Part shown: positions 63,780-64,000 of the stretch, piece after piece | Numbering within the stretch: the first letter of the stretch is position 1 | Layout of the letters: every line of letters starts with the position of its first letter | NCBI GenBank assembly: GCA_963377175.1 | Contig: CAUJNA010003750.1 | Location: 188,534 to 252,533 of the forward strand | Length of the DNA: 64,000 nt | Source: Effrenium voratum | Lineage: Eukaryota; Sar; Dinophyceae; Suessiales; Symbiodiniaceae | Direction of reading: 5' to 3' | Program-made: the position numbers and the translations under genes | Notes under the pieces: model-generated | The model's input: only the letters and a program-made list of their open reading frames with translations | Told to the model about the DNA's origin: nothing | Databases searched by the model: none

Positions 63780-64000
63780 CAACGCGCTAGAATTTGGCAC
63801 CTGGCAATCCATTTGTATGTTGGCAAGCTCTTGTCTTTCACCCTGAAAAAGTCGTGGGACACAAAAGAGCCACGGACAAAACACGTGTAGACCACTTTGG
63901 TAAAGGGGGTACGCTTTGGCCTACGACTCCAAAAAGCCACGGACAACGATAAGGTCTCCCCCAAAAACGATAACCGTTAGTTAACACGTGGCTCTACAAT
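63780..64000. other. no recognised feature
   Basis: Unique sequence after the minisatellite. AAAGAGCCACGGACAA and AAAAGCCACGGACAA occur 66 bp apart, as a short direct repeat. Nothing else seen. Confidence 0.5.

Overview
The window looks like nuclear DNA of a protist with a large, intron-rich, repeat-rich genome; a dinoflagellate is my best guess (moderate confidence). The reasons are indirect. No long uninterrupted genes are present. Instead, short exon-like stretches (about 50-300 nt) rich in Lys, Glu, Arg and Gln codons with G or C in the third position follow pyrimidine-rich tracts ending in AG. Several are followed by GT or GC donors. Microsatellites, tiny inverted-repeat elements and a large satellite array fill much of the rest. 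No rRNA, tRNA, origin, CRISPR or bacterial-type operon was recognised. I could run no database search, so exon calls rest on reading frame, codon use, splice-site context and, where stated, phase agreement between neighbouring exons.

Layout. About 0.3-12.2 kb: a series of plus-strand exon-like segments, some Cys-rich, ending in a possible terminal exon at 12,190. About 12.9-19.4 kb: short genes or exons on both strands, the best being a two-exon minus-strand gene at 17,362-16,647 whose intron joins in phase to a 603-nt reading frame. About 20.3-21.5 kb: a few plus-strand exons. About 23-45.5 kb: a long run of plus-strand exons, many coding charged helical (coiled-coil-like) protein, with several phase-compatible pairs; probably one or two large genes. 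About 46.04-47.17 kb: a strikingly AT-rich island carrying the C-terminal half of a giant-virus-type DNA (cytosine-5) methyltransferase, broken by a small inverted-repeat transposon and a frameshift. About 47.4-50.6 kb: more plus-strand exons, including a helical protein with a GC-AG intron. About 50.7-63.8 kb: a GGAA-type microsatellite, a satellite array of roughly 700-bp units (about 11.7 kb) and an 8-unit minisatellite.

A family of 94-123 bp inverted-repeat elements occurs five times (8.6, 23.2, 34.0, 41.2 and 45.2 kb), each copy with an exact 4-bp target duplication. A second, TA-flanked element sits inside the methyltransferase remnant, and single end-like sequences of it occur elsewhere. 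Two of the five-copy elements end only 22-23 bp upstream of predicted exon starts.

No pathway can be reconstructed. The coiled-coil exons would suit a cytoskeletal or flagellar protein, but that is inference only. The most notable features are the virus-like methyltransferase island with its nested transposon, the five-copy element family, and the higher-order satellite array.
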